Of a stretch of 64,000 bases of DNA, positions 55,364 through 62,591 are shown in pieces. The stretch comes from a virus. Within the stretch, counting starts at the first letter, position 1; each line of letters opens with the position of its first letter. The stretch is from the IMG/VR virus record IMGVR_UViG_3300010883_007299, positions 32,474-96,473 of that record; one strand, given 5' to 3'. The position numbers were made by a program, and so were the translations under genes. The notes under the pieces are model-generated. The model saw only the letters and a list, made by a program, of their open reading frames with translations. It did no database searches and was not told where the DNA came from.

Positions 55364-56215
55364 TTACATAGACTGGATAACTCGTCTAACATCGTAATCA
55401 TTCATTGCAGAAAGTAGTCTGGTGATTCCAATTCCACCACCCACTCTTGGAAAGAAATCAAGTGATAGAAACTTATCTAGTTCCTTGTCAACTCTTTCTT
55501 TACCGAATAGGCCATACAACAGGTCAGCATACATACCATCAGATATTTCATGGAACATTCTAGACATCTCATCTGTATCAGAGGACCTTTCAGCTGAACC
55601 GATAGTCTCTTGACCTGAAATGATAACATCTATCTTGGCCGCTGTACCGTCGCCATTCTGTTTCATGTTCCAAAAAGGACTTGTGTAATTTGGAAAGTTC
55701 TTAATCATACAAACTCTACCTTGCCAACTCTTACACATTGCATCTTCATGTTTATGTTCTAGTTCTTCTACTTTAAAATAATCACACCATTCTAAATAAT
55801 CTTTATCTACAATACCATGTCCGTTACCGAATCCCATATGTTCGCATAACTCTCTTTCCATCTTTTCTAAATCGTGAACGTCACCTGGCATCTCAAATTC
55901 AAACATAGGAAAGATAATATCATGTCTACCCTCCGTAATGTTTTTCTCTTCCCGGTAGGATGTGGAGATACAAAAAAACCCGGGAATTTCCGGGTTATTT
56001 AATAATTCGTATTCGAGCCACATTTGGCCGGTTTGTGGAAGAGGCCATACTTCACCTGCATAATTATATGTTGCCACTGTAGTGGGATCTTCACAGGCTG
56101 CTAATATTGATAATCTGTTTTGTGTGTGTACTTCTTGAAAGCTACGGGCCAAAAAAAAGTCACGCAATAACGTGACCGCCTCTGTATACTTTCTTGGGTT
56201 AATTAATTGTGTCAT
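55364..56215 (-). CDS. Stand-alone class IIb aminoacyl-tRNA synthetase-like catalytic domain (Asn/Asp type)
   Basis: A 283-residue protein with only the catalytic part of an Asp/Asn/Lys-type synthetase. Motif 2 is FFCISTSYREEKN, with R88, followed by EGRHDIIFPMFEFEMPG. Motif 3 is VGGGIGITRLLSAM, with R266. There is no N-terminal OB anticodon-binding domain. Known relatives without that domain include AsnRS-related asparagine synthetases (AS-AR of archaea) and stand-alone paralogues that aminoacylate other targets. The protein could charge the adjacent GUU tRNA, make asparagine, or modify something else. The late promoter at 56240 is directly upstream. The neighbouring tRNA makes aminoacylation the leading idea, but this is unproven. 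Confidence 0.82.
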   Translation of the reverse strand: MTQLINPRKYTEAVTLLRDFFLARSFQEVHTQNRLSILAACEDPTTVATYNYAGEVWPLPQTGQMWLEYELLNNPEIPGFFCISTSYREEKNITEGRHDIIFPMFEFEMPGDVHDLEKMERELCEHMGFGNGHGIVDKDYLEWCDYFKVEELEHKHEDAMCKSWQGRVCMIKNFPNYTSPFWNMKQNGDGTAAKIDVIISGQETIGSAERSSDTDEMSRMFHEISDGMYADLLYGLFGKERVDKELDKFLSLDFFPRVGGGIGITRLLSAMNDYDVRRVIQSM

Positions 56216-56239
56216 AAAGTGTTTTCTCCAAATTTATAT

Positions 56240-56247
56240 TATTTATA
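56240..56247 (-). promoter_or_regulatory. Late promoter TATAAATA of the synthetase-tRNA pair
   Basis: TATAAATA reads on the minus strand at 56247-56240, right after the terminator at 56248-56279 and 25 bases before the synthetase-like ATG at 56215. A TTGGAG ribosome binding site follows. Promoter directly after terminator gives the pair its own late transcript. Confidence 0.65.
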
Positions 56248-56279
56248 CAAATAAAAAACCCCACCAGTGAGGTGGGGTT
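56248..56279 (-). terminator. Rho-independent terminator
   Basis: On the minus strand AACCCCACC and GGTGGGGTT pair over nine bases (56271-56279 with 56257-56265) around TCACT. They are followed by the U tract TTTTTTATTT. This is the clearest intrinsic terminator in the window. It ends transcripts coming from the early-type region on the right, including the unassigned 56280-56445 segment. Confidence 0.9.
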
Positions 56280-56445
56280 CTTCATGCTAACTGTCAGTCA
56301 GAGGATATCGGTTGAATCAGAGCCTTGTTCGTAACTATAGAGCGTTAGACTTTCTATATCATATATTCACTGGCGTCCCAGTGGCCTGATCTGTCATTGT
56401 CAGGACTTTATCTCCTATTATTTTACTGCTCTATTTTAATATCGT
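56280..56445 (-). ncRNA. Candidate structured RNA before the terminator
   Basis: A 166-base stretch with no credible gene. On the minus strand it contains a CACTGG-GACG-CCAGTG hairpin (56368-56383) and a CCTGA...TCAGG stem (56385-56404), and it ends in the strong terminator. The base composition is less AT-rich than its flanks. A 12-codon frame (56359-56397) starts MTDQATG but is too short to count. It may be a small RNA or a long 3' leader of the upstream transcript. No promoter was identified with certainty. Confidence 0.35.
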
Positions 56446-56673
56446 TCACGCTTTTTCATCTTTTTTCTCCAGAGGTTTAACTTTGGGGCCTTTAAAAACA
56501 TAACCCTTTCCTTCATTGCCTTCTGCAACAAATTTTTCCAGTTTACTTAAACTACAAAGTTTAGCAACATAAACATTTCTAGCAGTAACATCCTTAATCT
56601 TCTTTTTATCAAGATTCTCCAATCTCATTCTTTGAGATTCCAGTTTCGCTTTTATTTCGTCCTGTACTAACAT
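56446..56673 (-). CDS. Small charged helical protein, unknown
   Basis: A 75-residue protein (MLVQDEIKAKLESQRMRLEN...) with a helical N-terminal half and a basic-acidic tail (VKPLEKKDEKA). Not recognised. It overlaps by one base the upstream 64-residue gene (TAATG-like arrangement at 56673), so the two form an operon controlled by the early-type promoter at 56904-56932. Confidence 0.65.
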   Translation of the reverse strand: MLVQDEIKAKLESQRMRLENLDKKKIKDVTARNVYVAKLCSLSKLEKFVAEGNEGKGYVFKGPKVKPLEKKDEKA

Positions 56674-56867
56674 TATCCCTTATACTTCTCCACTTGTAAA
56701 ATCATACTTATACTTTTCTCTAAAGTATTCAAAGCATTCTTTATATGGTCATACTCCGTAACTTCAATCTGTTTAATATGTTTACGTTGACCCAACACTT
56801 CCACACAATCTTCTTTTAACTGTCTAGCTTTGTCTAGTAGGTCTTGTAACTGTTCATCTTGGTGCAT
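56673..56867 (-). CDS. Small coiled-coil protein, unknown
   Basis: A 64-residue protein from the ATG at 56867 (MHQDEQLQDLLDKARQLKED), with GAGGA 8 bases upstream; an in-frame TTG at 56882 is rejected. It is helical throughout, with heptad-like leucines. It is not recognised. The ribosome binding site lies inside the stem of the hairpin at 56868-56902, so its access may be controlled. Confidence 0.65.
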   Translation of the reverse strand: MHQDEQLQDLLDKARQLKEDCVEVLGQRKHIKQIEVTEYDHIKNALNTLEKSISMILQVEKYKG

Positions 56868-56902
56868 AAAAAAAGTCCTCAATAATGTTATTTACTGAGG
56901 AC
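56868..56902 (-). terminator. Terminator-like hairpin overlapping promoter and ribosome binding site
   Basis: On the minus strand GTCCTCA (56902-56896) pairs with TGAGGAC (56881-56875), followed by seven U (56874-56868) that run straight into the ATG at 56867. Read-through RNA from the ParB-like gene would form the full stem and stop. RNA starting from the promoter at 56904-56932 would begin inside the stem, near 56898, and form only a shortened stem. The GAGGA of the next gene is in the stem. Confidence 0.65.
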
Positions 56903-56903
56903 C

Positions 56904-56932
56904 AGCTTAACACAAATTTAATAATTTGTCAA
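56904..56932 (-). promoter_or_regulatory. Early-type promoter 1 (extended -10)
   Basis: On the minus strand TTGACA (56932-56927), a 17-base spacer, then TAAGCT (56909-56904) preceded by TGT. It is one of four promoters sharing TTGAC(A/G) and TGTTAAGCT. This one overlaps the end of the ParB-like gene and drives the two small genes at 56446-56867. Confidence 0.7.
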
Positions 56933-58179
56933 GCATTTCCCCACTGAACTTCTACTTTGCGTTTACCTTCAAACATTTCGCCCAACAAATATGTAGGTTT
57001 GAGTTTGTATAACTGTGCTAAAGAAATGACAGCATTTTTAGAATCCACTCTCCACTCTGATCCATCTACAGTAACCATCATAAATAAAAACTTACTAAAA
57101 TCATCAGTATGGCAGGCTACTATAAACTCTTGTGAAGGCATCTTACTACTACCAGGAGCTGAATAGATTTTGGTATTGCCAGCAGAACTATTAAACTCAC
57201 AAGCCTTTATTTCAAGTTGTGTATCAAAATATCTATCCTTGCTACCTTTTAATTTCTTGTTAGCCAAATCTGTTAAGAATTGAAATAAAATATCAGCATA
57301 AGTTTTATTTGATATTGCCCCAGCAGAAGCACACTGTAATTTCTTATCACCAGTGTTATTAAACCCCAAAGCGAAAGCCGACATTGTGGAATGAGATAAA
57401 AAGTTCGTTCTTGTGTTTCGTTCCCAACCAAGAACAGAATCACGAATAATGCCACCATGTACTGCCTCTATTTTTCGCACCATTGAAACAGATGTCTTAA
57501 TGGCAAATGGAACAATATCAGGATACTTTTTCAAGTCATCATAAAAGGTGTGTCTATTAGGATCAACAATCTCTTTTGGTGCCTGTATCGTAACCAACTT
57601 ATATGCTTTTCTAACAGTTATCTTATCTGCAACAATATCATCTACCAAGTCGGGTCGTTCTTCACCAATCACCACAAGTTTCTTAAAAATATCCTTATCA
57701 ATACGAGCATCGGTGGCAAAGTTGTTTCTGTCCTTATTAGAAAGTTCTTTGCCGTACTTATCAAAGTAAGCTTCAGATTCTTTAGTCCAGAGTCGTAATG
57801 CTGTCCTATAATTGGATTCGTTTCTTTTGCCGTCTTGATTAAATGATTTTAGGAATTGTATTTCTTCATATCTGTCGGCTTTAGGATCATAAGTACGTTC
57901 AGCACAATATACTGCTCTTACCTTTAGAAAGCCCAACAACTTAGCAACCCATACTCTAAAATTTCCGGAGTAAATAACACCAGTTTTGGGACAAACGGTA
58001 ATAGGTGTATGGTTTGCATCTCCATATTTGTCAAACCAGGCCTGCATCTTCGTTTTCAATAACTCAATATCATCCCCATGATTTGCTCTAGGATAGATTT
58101 CTTCGTTTAGGGGATGGAAGGTTAGATTAGCAACGATTGCATAACCATCTTCATCAATAAATTTCACTTTCTGTGTCAT
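56929..58179 (-). CDS. ParB-like N-terminal domain protein with possible PD-(D/E)xK region
   Basis: A 416-residue protein. Residues of about 20-95 resemble the ParB/Srx N-terminal domain: ELLKTKMQAWFDKYG, then TPITVCPKTGVIYSGNFRVW and VAKLLGFLKVRAVY, which matches the 'GHRRLRAAKLLG...V' pattern. This fold can bind CTP, cleave DNA or act in partition. The C-terminal part contains FDTQLEIKACEF, a possible D...ExK nuclease core, but this is weak. It begins with an ATGA overlap with the small gene upstream and an AAAGGAA ribosome binding site. The role could be host DNA degradation, transcription control or DNA packaging. The family assignment is moderate. Confidence 0.65.
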   Translation of the reverse strand: MTQKVKFIDEDGYAIVANLTFHPLNEEIYPRANHGDDIELLKTKMQAWFDKYGDANHTPITVCPKTGVIYSGNFRVWVAKLLGFLKVRAVYCAERTYDPKADRYEEIQFLKSFNQDGKRNESNYRTALRLWTKESEAYFDKYGKELSNKDRNNFATDARIDKDIFKKLVVIGEERPDLVDDIVADKITVRKAYKLVTIQAPKEIVDPNRHTFYDDLKKYPDIVPFAIKTSVSMVRKIEAVHGGIIRDSVLGWERNTRTNFLSHSTMSAFALGFNNTGDKKLQCASAGAISNKTYADILFQFLTDLANKKLKGSKDRYFDTQLEIKACEFNSSAGNTKIYSAPGSSKMPSQEFIVACHTDDFSKFLFMMVTVDGSEWRVDSKNAVISLAQLYKLKPTYLLGEMFEGKRKVEVQWGNA

Positions 58180-58331
58180 AATAATATTCCTTTAAAAAAA
58201 TTAAGGGGTAGGGTAGATGTGTTCTCTTTAATCAGGACTGCGACATAACCTGGAATCAAAGTTTTAACAGAGCCCTTCGGGGGAGCATCTCCAAGCTTCA
58301 GGTTGAGTCCCCAGGTTAACCCCAGGGACAT
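58176..58331 (-). CDS. Small hypothetical protein
   Basis: A 51-residue protein (MSLGLTWGLNLKLGDAPPKG...) from the ATG at 58331. The stop TGA overlaps the ATG of the ParB-like gene (ATGA), which argues that it is translated. The spacing of AAGGGG to this ATG is short, and a longer frame from 58385 would overlap the CobS-like gene, so the start is uncertain. No domain is recognised. Confidence 0.45.
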   Translation of the reverse strand: MSLGLTWGLNLKLGDAPPKGSVKTLIPGYVAVLIKENTSTLPLNFFKGILL

Positions 58332-58350
58332 ACCCCTTCGCTTCCAATAA

Positions 58351-59604
58351 TCAGAAGCCATCTTCCTCCTCTTGGTCATCGTCACCGACTTCCTCAGAGG
58401 CCGTCAAGGATTCTATGTCAGCGCCTGCATCTATCTTGGTGTACAGGTCAAGGAAAGAATCCTTCGTTTCGGCATCAAACCGATTCACAGTCAGCTCAAT
58501 CGCTTTCATTTTGTTATCAAAGATAGCAAAGGCATTTACGATATGCACAAGGCGACGAGTTGAAATGATTTCATCACAACCACCTTCTTCAAAGGTCTTG
58601 CGGATTACACCAGCCCACTTAACAAGATTGGTACCGAACTCGGAATCTTCCTTGCCATGTTTTGAAAATTCGTTGGTAAGAATTTTCTCTTCCATTTTAG
58701 CAGTCGGGTACTCCTGTTCGATGGTGACAGGAAAACGTTCCAAGAAAGCTTCGTTCAGCACGTTGGTGCCAATGAAGCGTCCATCTTCGGAACCCTGACC
58801 CTTGGTGTTAGCAGTAGCGATAACATTAAAGCCCGGTGTTGGGTGTACCCATTTGCCAATCTTCTTAATGTAGATTGACGAACCTTCCAAGACAGGCTGC
58901 AAGGCCATAATCTTATTTGAGGCAAGGTCGATCTCATCAAGGAGAAGAATCGCACCACGTTTCATGGCGGTCACAACAGGACCATCATGCCAGACGGTCT
59001 CACCATTCAGCAAACGAAAGCCACCAATCAGGTCGTCCTCGTCAGTTTCAATGGTAATGTTGGCACGGACATATTCTCGCTTTTGCCGAGCACACAATTC
59101 CTTGACCATCAAGGTTTTACCGTTACCAGACAATCCGGTGATAAACATCGGATAGAAAATTCTAGACTTAATAACATCCTTCACGGTGTTAAAATTACCG
59201 TAAGGAACATATCCCAAGAATTTTTCAGGCACATAACTGTCTTGGTTATCCATTACACCGATAGCACTGGGTGCCATCATCACGGCGGCAGTCGCCGAAG
59301 CGTTTGAGACAGTTGCCGGCACGTTTGTGACAGTCGCCGAAGCGTTTGAGACAGTTGCCGGCACGTTTGTGACAGTCGCCACGCCATTGTACATACCATT
59401 ATTGTCGGGCAAGTGGTACAAACCTCGCTCAATCTTCAAAGCATCCTTATTGACCAACCAAGTCGGCCAAGAATGTACTCTTGGTTCCACATCCACGATG
59501 GATTGCAGTTCCCGACGAGTAACGGTAACCCGGTCTTTACCGAATTCCTCTCTGACCGCTTTAACCAGAGCAACCCGTTTCTCGTTCATTTTCACATCTG
59601 ACAT
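58351..59604 (-). CDS. cobS: AAA+ ATPase, CobS-like
   Basis: A 417-residue protein from the ATG at 59604, chosen because GGAG lies 9 bases upstream. The Walker A is GLSGNGKTLMV, Walker B GAILLLDEIDLAS, and IATANTKG is the sensor region. Together they fit the MoxR/CobS AAA+ group. CobS is the motor of aerobic cobaltochelatase (with CobN and CobT). T4-like oceanic phages often carry a CobS homologue of debated function. A tandemly repeated linker (heptads TV(T/S)N(V/A)(P/S)A, 4 copies) sits before the AAA domain. The C-terminus is acidic. The CobT-like gene lies directly upstream, giving the usual AAA plus VWA pair. The gene has its own early-type promoter. Confidence 0.82.
   Translation of the reverse strand: MSDVKMNEKRVALVKAVREEFGKDRVTVTRRELQSIVDVEPRVHSWPTWLVNKDALKIERGLYHLPDNNGMYNGVATVTNVPATVSNASATVTNVPATVSNASATAAVMMAPSAIGVMDNQDSYVPEKFLGYVPYGNFNTVKDVIKSRIFYPMFITGLSGNGKTLMVKELCARQKREYVRANITIETDEDDLIGGFRLLNGETVWHDGPVVTAMKRGAILLLDEIDLASNKIMALQPVLEGSSIYIKKIGKWVHPTPGFNVIATANTKGQGSEDGRFIGTNVLNEAFLERFPVTIEQEYPTAKMEEKILTNEFSKHGKEDSEFGTNLVKWAGVIRKTFEEGGCDEIISTRRLVHIVNAFAIFDNKMKAIELTVNRFDAETKDSFLDLYTKIDAGADIESLTASEEVGDDDQEEEDGF
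59291..59374. repeat. Two identical 42-base tandem repeats in the CobS-like gene
   Basis: The 42-base unit occurs at 59291-59332 and again at 59333-59374 without a visible difference. Each unit is made of two similar 21-base halves. Together they encode four heptads in the linker between the N-terminal domain and the AAA core. Confidence 0.9.
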
Positions 59605-59643
59605 ATTATAAGTCTCCTGACTTTTTATCACTTTCCAAACAAT

Positions 59644-59672
59644 AGCTTAACATATTCCTAGGTCCCCGTCAA
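59644..59672 (-). promoter_or_regulatory. Early-type promoter 2 (extended -10)
   Basis: On the minus strand TTGACG (59672-59667), 17-base spacer, TAAGCT (59649-59644) with TGT before it. It lies 40 bases before the CobS-like ATG at 59604. It shares CCGTCAACCACCTATC (plus strand) with promoter 4. Confidence 0.7.
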
Positions 59673-59764
59673 CCACCTATCTAAGCTCTTGATTATATAC
59701 ACGTTTTTTCTGTTTTGGGGCTCCACTTGGCTTTGGAATTTGCCAATTTCGCCTCCAAAAAGTC

Positions 59765-59818
59765 TATATAAATCAATCACTTACGGTAGGTGGCCGGGGG
59801 TCGTTGTAAACCATTGAA
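59765..59818. repeat. Inverted pair of CAATGGTTTAC-type elements
   Basis: The plus strand has TATATAAATCAAT followed by CACTTACGGTAGG (59765-59791), an inverted relative, and then TCGTTGTAAACCATTGAA (59801-59818), a direct relative, of an element found seven times in this window. Here it lies between the CobT-like stop and promoter 2, in a 215-base gene-free stretch that otherwise shows only a short TTGGC...GCCAA hairpin. Confidence 0.6.
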
Positions 59819-59819
59819 A

Positions 59820-62117
59820 CTAAACAGCAATTATATCGGTCATTCTATTGACCAACATCTTGTTACCAAACTTCGTTTTTTGATTCTTAGCAAATACAGC
59901 TTTCATTTTACCAACACTCATACCTTCCTCTATATTAAGTTCGCCACCATCTTCACGAATTGTTCCAACGGGTACGATATAAAACTCATCATATGAAATT
60001 GTCTTAATTGGAGCAAACCCATGTTTACGGCAATGACTTCTCGCCTCTTTATGAGCAGCCTTGTTAAAGTATCTCTGACCAATCATAAGTTCTAAGGTTC
60101 TCATTGTTAGGCGTCGACCTTGGGCATTGCCGTCTAGGAAGATACCTACAACATTCAGATTATGGCGATCCTTCATCATTTGAATAATAGCACGGGTCTG
60201 AATATTACCCTCGTAAGCATATCCATCGCTCATCGAGGTGAACTCACCAAGCGAGTACTGCTTCTTGGTTATCGGGTCTTCCAGAAATGTCGATTTGCGG
60301 TTATAGTAACCTCTGATTGCACGGCTACGATTATAACCAACTCGTCGGTTCTGGCTAGATTCACTATAAACACTATCCATGGCAGTGTTACATTCACCAT
60401 CGGTTAGAATCATTAAATTGCAATTATCAATTCCATACTTGTTTATAAAATTCGGTAGAATCTTCTGAATCCCTACCAAGGCTTCAACCAACGGAGTTGA
60501 GGACATCTCATATGGGCCAAAGGCACCACGTCCACTACGTTGGCAATAACTAAACTTGAATAAGGTCTTAGCCATCAATGCGGACTGCTTAGCAGACATC
60601 CTGCTGGACATAATATTGAGCAAGCAGACATCGTTATGCAATGTACCGTTACCTTCTTTCAAATCCCAGACATCGGGCATATGCAGCTTCGCCGCTTCAT
60701 CTAAATCTACCTCATCATCACGCATCGCTTTGTGCCATGCGGTGTTGTGGTAACTATTGGTGAAGGCATAGACCTCAAAAGGTATATTGATTTTCTGACA
60801 GAACCACATGAGGTTAATAATCTGTTTCATGGTGTCGTACAGGTGAGGGGTCATAGAAGCAGACCAATCCAGTAACATCACCATTCCGTGATTCTTGCCA
60901 TCCGGCTTAATCGTATTACGGAGGAACAGGTCGTCATTGTATTTGTATGAAAACAATTTATTCACATCTAGCACACCAGTCTTAGCAACGGATTCTTTCC
61001 TGTATTCTGATGCTGCCTTCTTACGGTCAAATTCCTTTGCCATGTAATTAATGATTTTCTGAGACTGCCTACGGAACTTCTGGTAGTCCATATCGACTGC
61101 CGAATGCCTGGCACTGAATGCCGCATTACCTGGTGTGGGGCTGAGAACCTCATCCATAATCTTAGGTAGTTCTCGTAAGACTCGCTTATACGGAACGACC
61201 ATCCCTTTCAGGTTGGGGTCGGGAAGGGTAAAGTACACAAAAGCTTCCCGGCCATCTGAGTTTGGATTGATTAGACTATCCAACATACGGTCGAACTGGC
61301 CTTGAGTTTCTACCAGATCATCAGGTAACTCATCAGCAAAATCATCATCGCCGAACCTGGGATCAAACTCACCATCAGAATCTTCCTCATCGGAATCTCC
61401 GCCAGTTTGCTTAGTAGTATCAGATTCACCGTTGTCATTTTCGTCCTCATTATTGTCATAGCCATTGCCCGGTATAGGAATACCACCATCACTATCATCA
61501 CTATCCATGTTAAAGGAGTCGCCATTATAATCTATATCAGACTCTCCCCACATCTCCTCGATATTCTCCAGAACGTGATCCATCAAGGCTCGAGTGGTTT
61601 TCGTAACATCTCTCCACGATTCGCACGCCTCTACCATTAAAACCAGCTTTTCTTCCGAGGGATTTTTGAAAGGGATCCCAAAGGTTGCGCCGAGTTTACA
61701 ATGGAGATTAATACGATCCACAATATTCATCTGCTCGATATTCTGACCATCTTCAAAAAAGAAATTCTGATCTGCAAGGGTACGATAAGCAGAGATAAAG
61801 TCCTTAATTATCCCAGGGTACTTCCGCTTAATCTTTTTTTCTATACGAGCATCTTCCACGACATTCAGAATGCCCTTATGGAGACCATCCTTATTAATAG
61901 CTTTTGCCCAGTCCTCGAACCCCGTCCATATAGCATGACCAACTTCGTGACCAGTCATCATATCGGTGACCGCCTCGTTGTCCAATGCCCACCGTGGGAT
62001 TGTCAGAATTCGATCCTTGACATCAAAGGATGCTGTCGTAGCATTGACATCCACACGGATTGTAATATTCTCCGTGGAGAGTAACCTCGCCAACATCGTT
62101 TTACTTTGTACCGACAT
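59820..62117 (-). CDS. cobT: CobT-like protein with HExxH and VWA domains
   Basis: A 765-residue protein. The N-terminal part has a zinc peptidase-like motif, TGHEVGHAIWTG (H57, E58, H61), followed by NVVEDARIE with E88 as a possible third ligand. A long acidic region (residues of about 200-265) follows. The VWA domain begins at MVMLLDWSASMTPHL, the MIDAS start, with NLMILTDGECNTA later. CobT-type proteins pair with CobS as a metal chelatase partner. Phage versions have been annotated as peptidase or VWA proteins. The HExxH may be a structural remnant or active protease, which cannot be told here. It starts 1 base after the 45-residue gene. Confidence 0.8.
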   Translation of the reverse strand: MSVQSKTMLARLLSTENITIRVDVNATTASFDVKDRILTIPRWALDNEAVTDMMTGHEVGHAIWTGFEDWAKAINKDGLHKGILNVVEDARIEKKIKRKYPGIIKDFISAYRTLADQNFFFEDGQNIEQMNIVDRINLHCKLGATFGIPFKNPSEEKLVLMVEACESWRDVTKTTRALMDHVLENIEEMWGESDIDYNGDSFNMDSDDSDGGIPIPGNGYDNNEDENDNGESDTTKQTGGDSDEEDSDGEFDPRFGDDDFADELPDDLVETQGQFDRMLDSLINPNSDGREAFVYFTLPDPNLKGMVVPYKRVLRELPKIMDEVLSPTPGNAAFSARHSAVDMDYQKFRRQSQKIINYMAKEFDRKKAASEYRKESVAKTGVLDVNKLFSYKYNDDLFLRNTIKPDGKNHGMVMLLDWSASMTPHLYDTMKQIINLMWFCQKINIPFEVYAFTNSYHNTAWHKAMRDDEVDLDEAAKLHMPDVWDLKEGNGTLHNDVCLLNIMSSRMSAKQSALMAKTLFKFSYCQRSGRGAFGPYEMSSTPLVEALVGIQKILPNFINKYGIDNCNLMILTDGECNTAMDSVYSESSQNRRVGYNRSRAIRGYYNRKSTFLEDPITKKQYSLGEFTSMSDGYAYEGNIQTRAIIQMMKDRHNLNVVGIFLDGNAQGRRLTMRTLELMIGQRYFNKAAHKEARSHCRKHGFAPIKTISYDEFYIVPVGTIREDGGELNIEEGMSVGKMKAVFAKNQKTKFGNKMLVNRMTDIIAV

Positions 62118-62118
62118 T

Positions 62119-62256
62119 TTAGTTTATCACCAACAGAGGGAGATTAGGTTCAGCAACCAACAGATGGACATAGGCCGAAAAATCTTCAAGATCATCAGCT
62201 GTCTGGATATCGTGTTCTATAAGGAATTCAACCAGCAATTCTTCAGTAATGGGCAT
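62119..62256 (-). CDS. Small acidic protein, unknown
   Basis: A 45-residue protein (MPITEELLVEFLIEHDIQTA...) too short for most gene callers. It starts at the ATG at 62256, 33 bases after promoter 3 and close to its transcription start, and ends one base before the CobT-like ATG. The sequence is acidic and helical, with a DDLEDFSAYVHLLV stretch. It may be a regulator or partner of the CobT-like protein. A CGGA ribosome binding site is weak. Confidence 0.6.
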   Translation of the reverse strand: MPITEELLVEFLIEHDIQTADDLEDFSAYVHLLVAEPNLPLLVIN

Positions 62257-62288
62257 ATATAAATTTCCGTGACTTGATTTGAAACATA

Positions 62289-62318
62289 AGCTTAACATAT
62301 CCAGAGGGGGTATGTCAA
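62289..62318 (-). promoter_or_regulatory. Early-type promoter 3 (extended -10)
   Basis: On the minus strand TTGACA (62318-62313), 18-base spacer, TAAGCT (62294-62289) with TGT before it. It drives the 45-residue and CobT-like genes. An element copy (62322-62345) lies a few bases upstream of its -35 box. Confidence 0.7.
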
Positions 62319-62321
62319 ATA

Positions 62322-62345
62322 TCGTTGTAAACCATTGATTTGTAT
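62322..62345. repeat. CAATGGTTTAC-type element
   Basis: The plus strand reads TCGTTGTAAACCATTGAT then TTGTAT, directly upstream (in transcription sense) of promoter 3. The position next to the -35 box suggests an activator or enhancer-type site. Confidence 0.65.
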
Positions 62346-62350
62346 GGACA

Positions 62351-62590
62351 TTATATCCATGGTAAAAAGGGGTCTGGTGCCAAAATGGGCCTGAGAAAAC
62401 TTTTATAAATCAATGACTTAGAGGCAGCCAGCGAGGGTCGTTGTAAACCATTGATTTGTATAGGCCTGACCAATTTGGTCTGAATTTGGTCTGGATCCTG
62501 GGAGGAATTCCCTTGTATTTTTATGGCTAGGCGCATCGCATGGATCAGATCGGCCCGGCCCGGCTGCACCAACTGTTCTTCCGAGTCCAT
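62351..62590 (-). CDS. Small hypothetical protein across the repeat cluster
   Basis: A 79-residue frame (MDSEEQLVQPGRADLIHAMR...) beginning two bases after the stop of the 45-residue membrane gene at 62592. That spacing favours coupling. The C-terminal half (PIQINGLQRPSLAASKSLIY) is the translation of the repeated element and its inverted copy, so this portion may not be coding in a functional sense. Not recognised. The GC content is higher than elsewhere. Confidence 0.4.
   Translation of the reverse strand: MDSEEQLVQPGRADLIHAMRLAIKIQGNSSQDPDQIQTKLVRPIQINGLQRPSLAASKSLIYKSFLRPILAPDPFLPWI
62404..62461. repeat. Inverted pair of CAATGGTTTAC-type elements
   Basis: The plus strand has TATAAATCAATGACTTA (62404-62420) and, 17 bases later, TCGTTGTAAACCATTGAT with TTGTAT (62438-62461). 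The arrangement is the same as at 59765-59818, so the pair spacing is conserved. Confidence 0.65.
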
Positions 62591-62591
62591 A

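Noticed and set aside
56359-56397. 12-codon frame in the gene-free segment
   Set aside because: Too short, poorly placed ribosome binding site, and the segment looks structured.
58332-58385. Longer N-terminus of the small gene before ParB-like
   Set aside because: It would overlap the CobS-like gene by 35 bases without a ribosome binding site.
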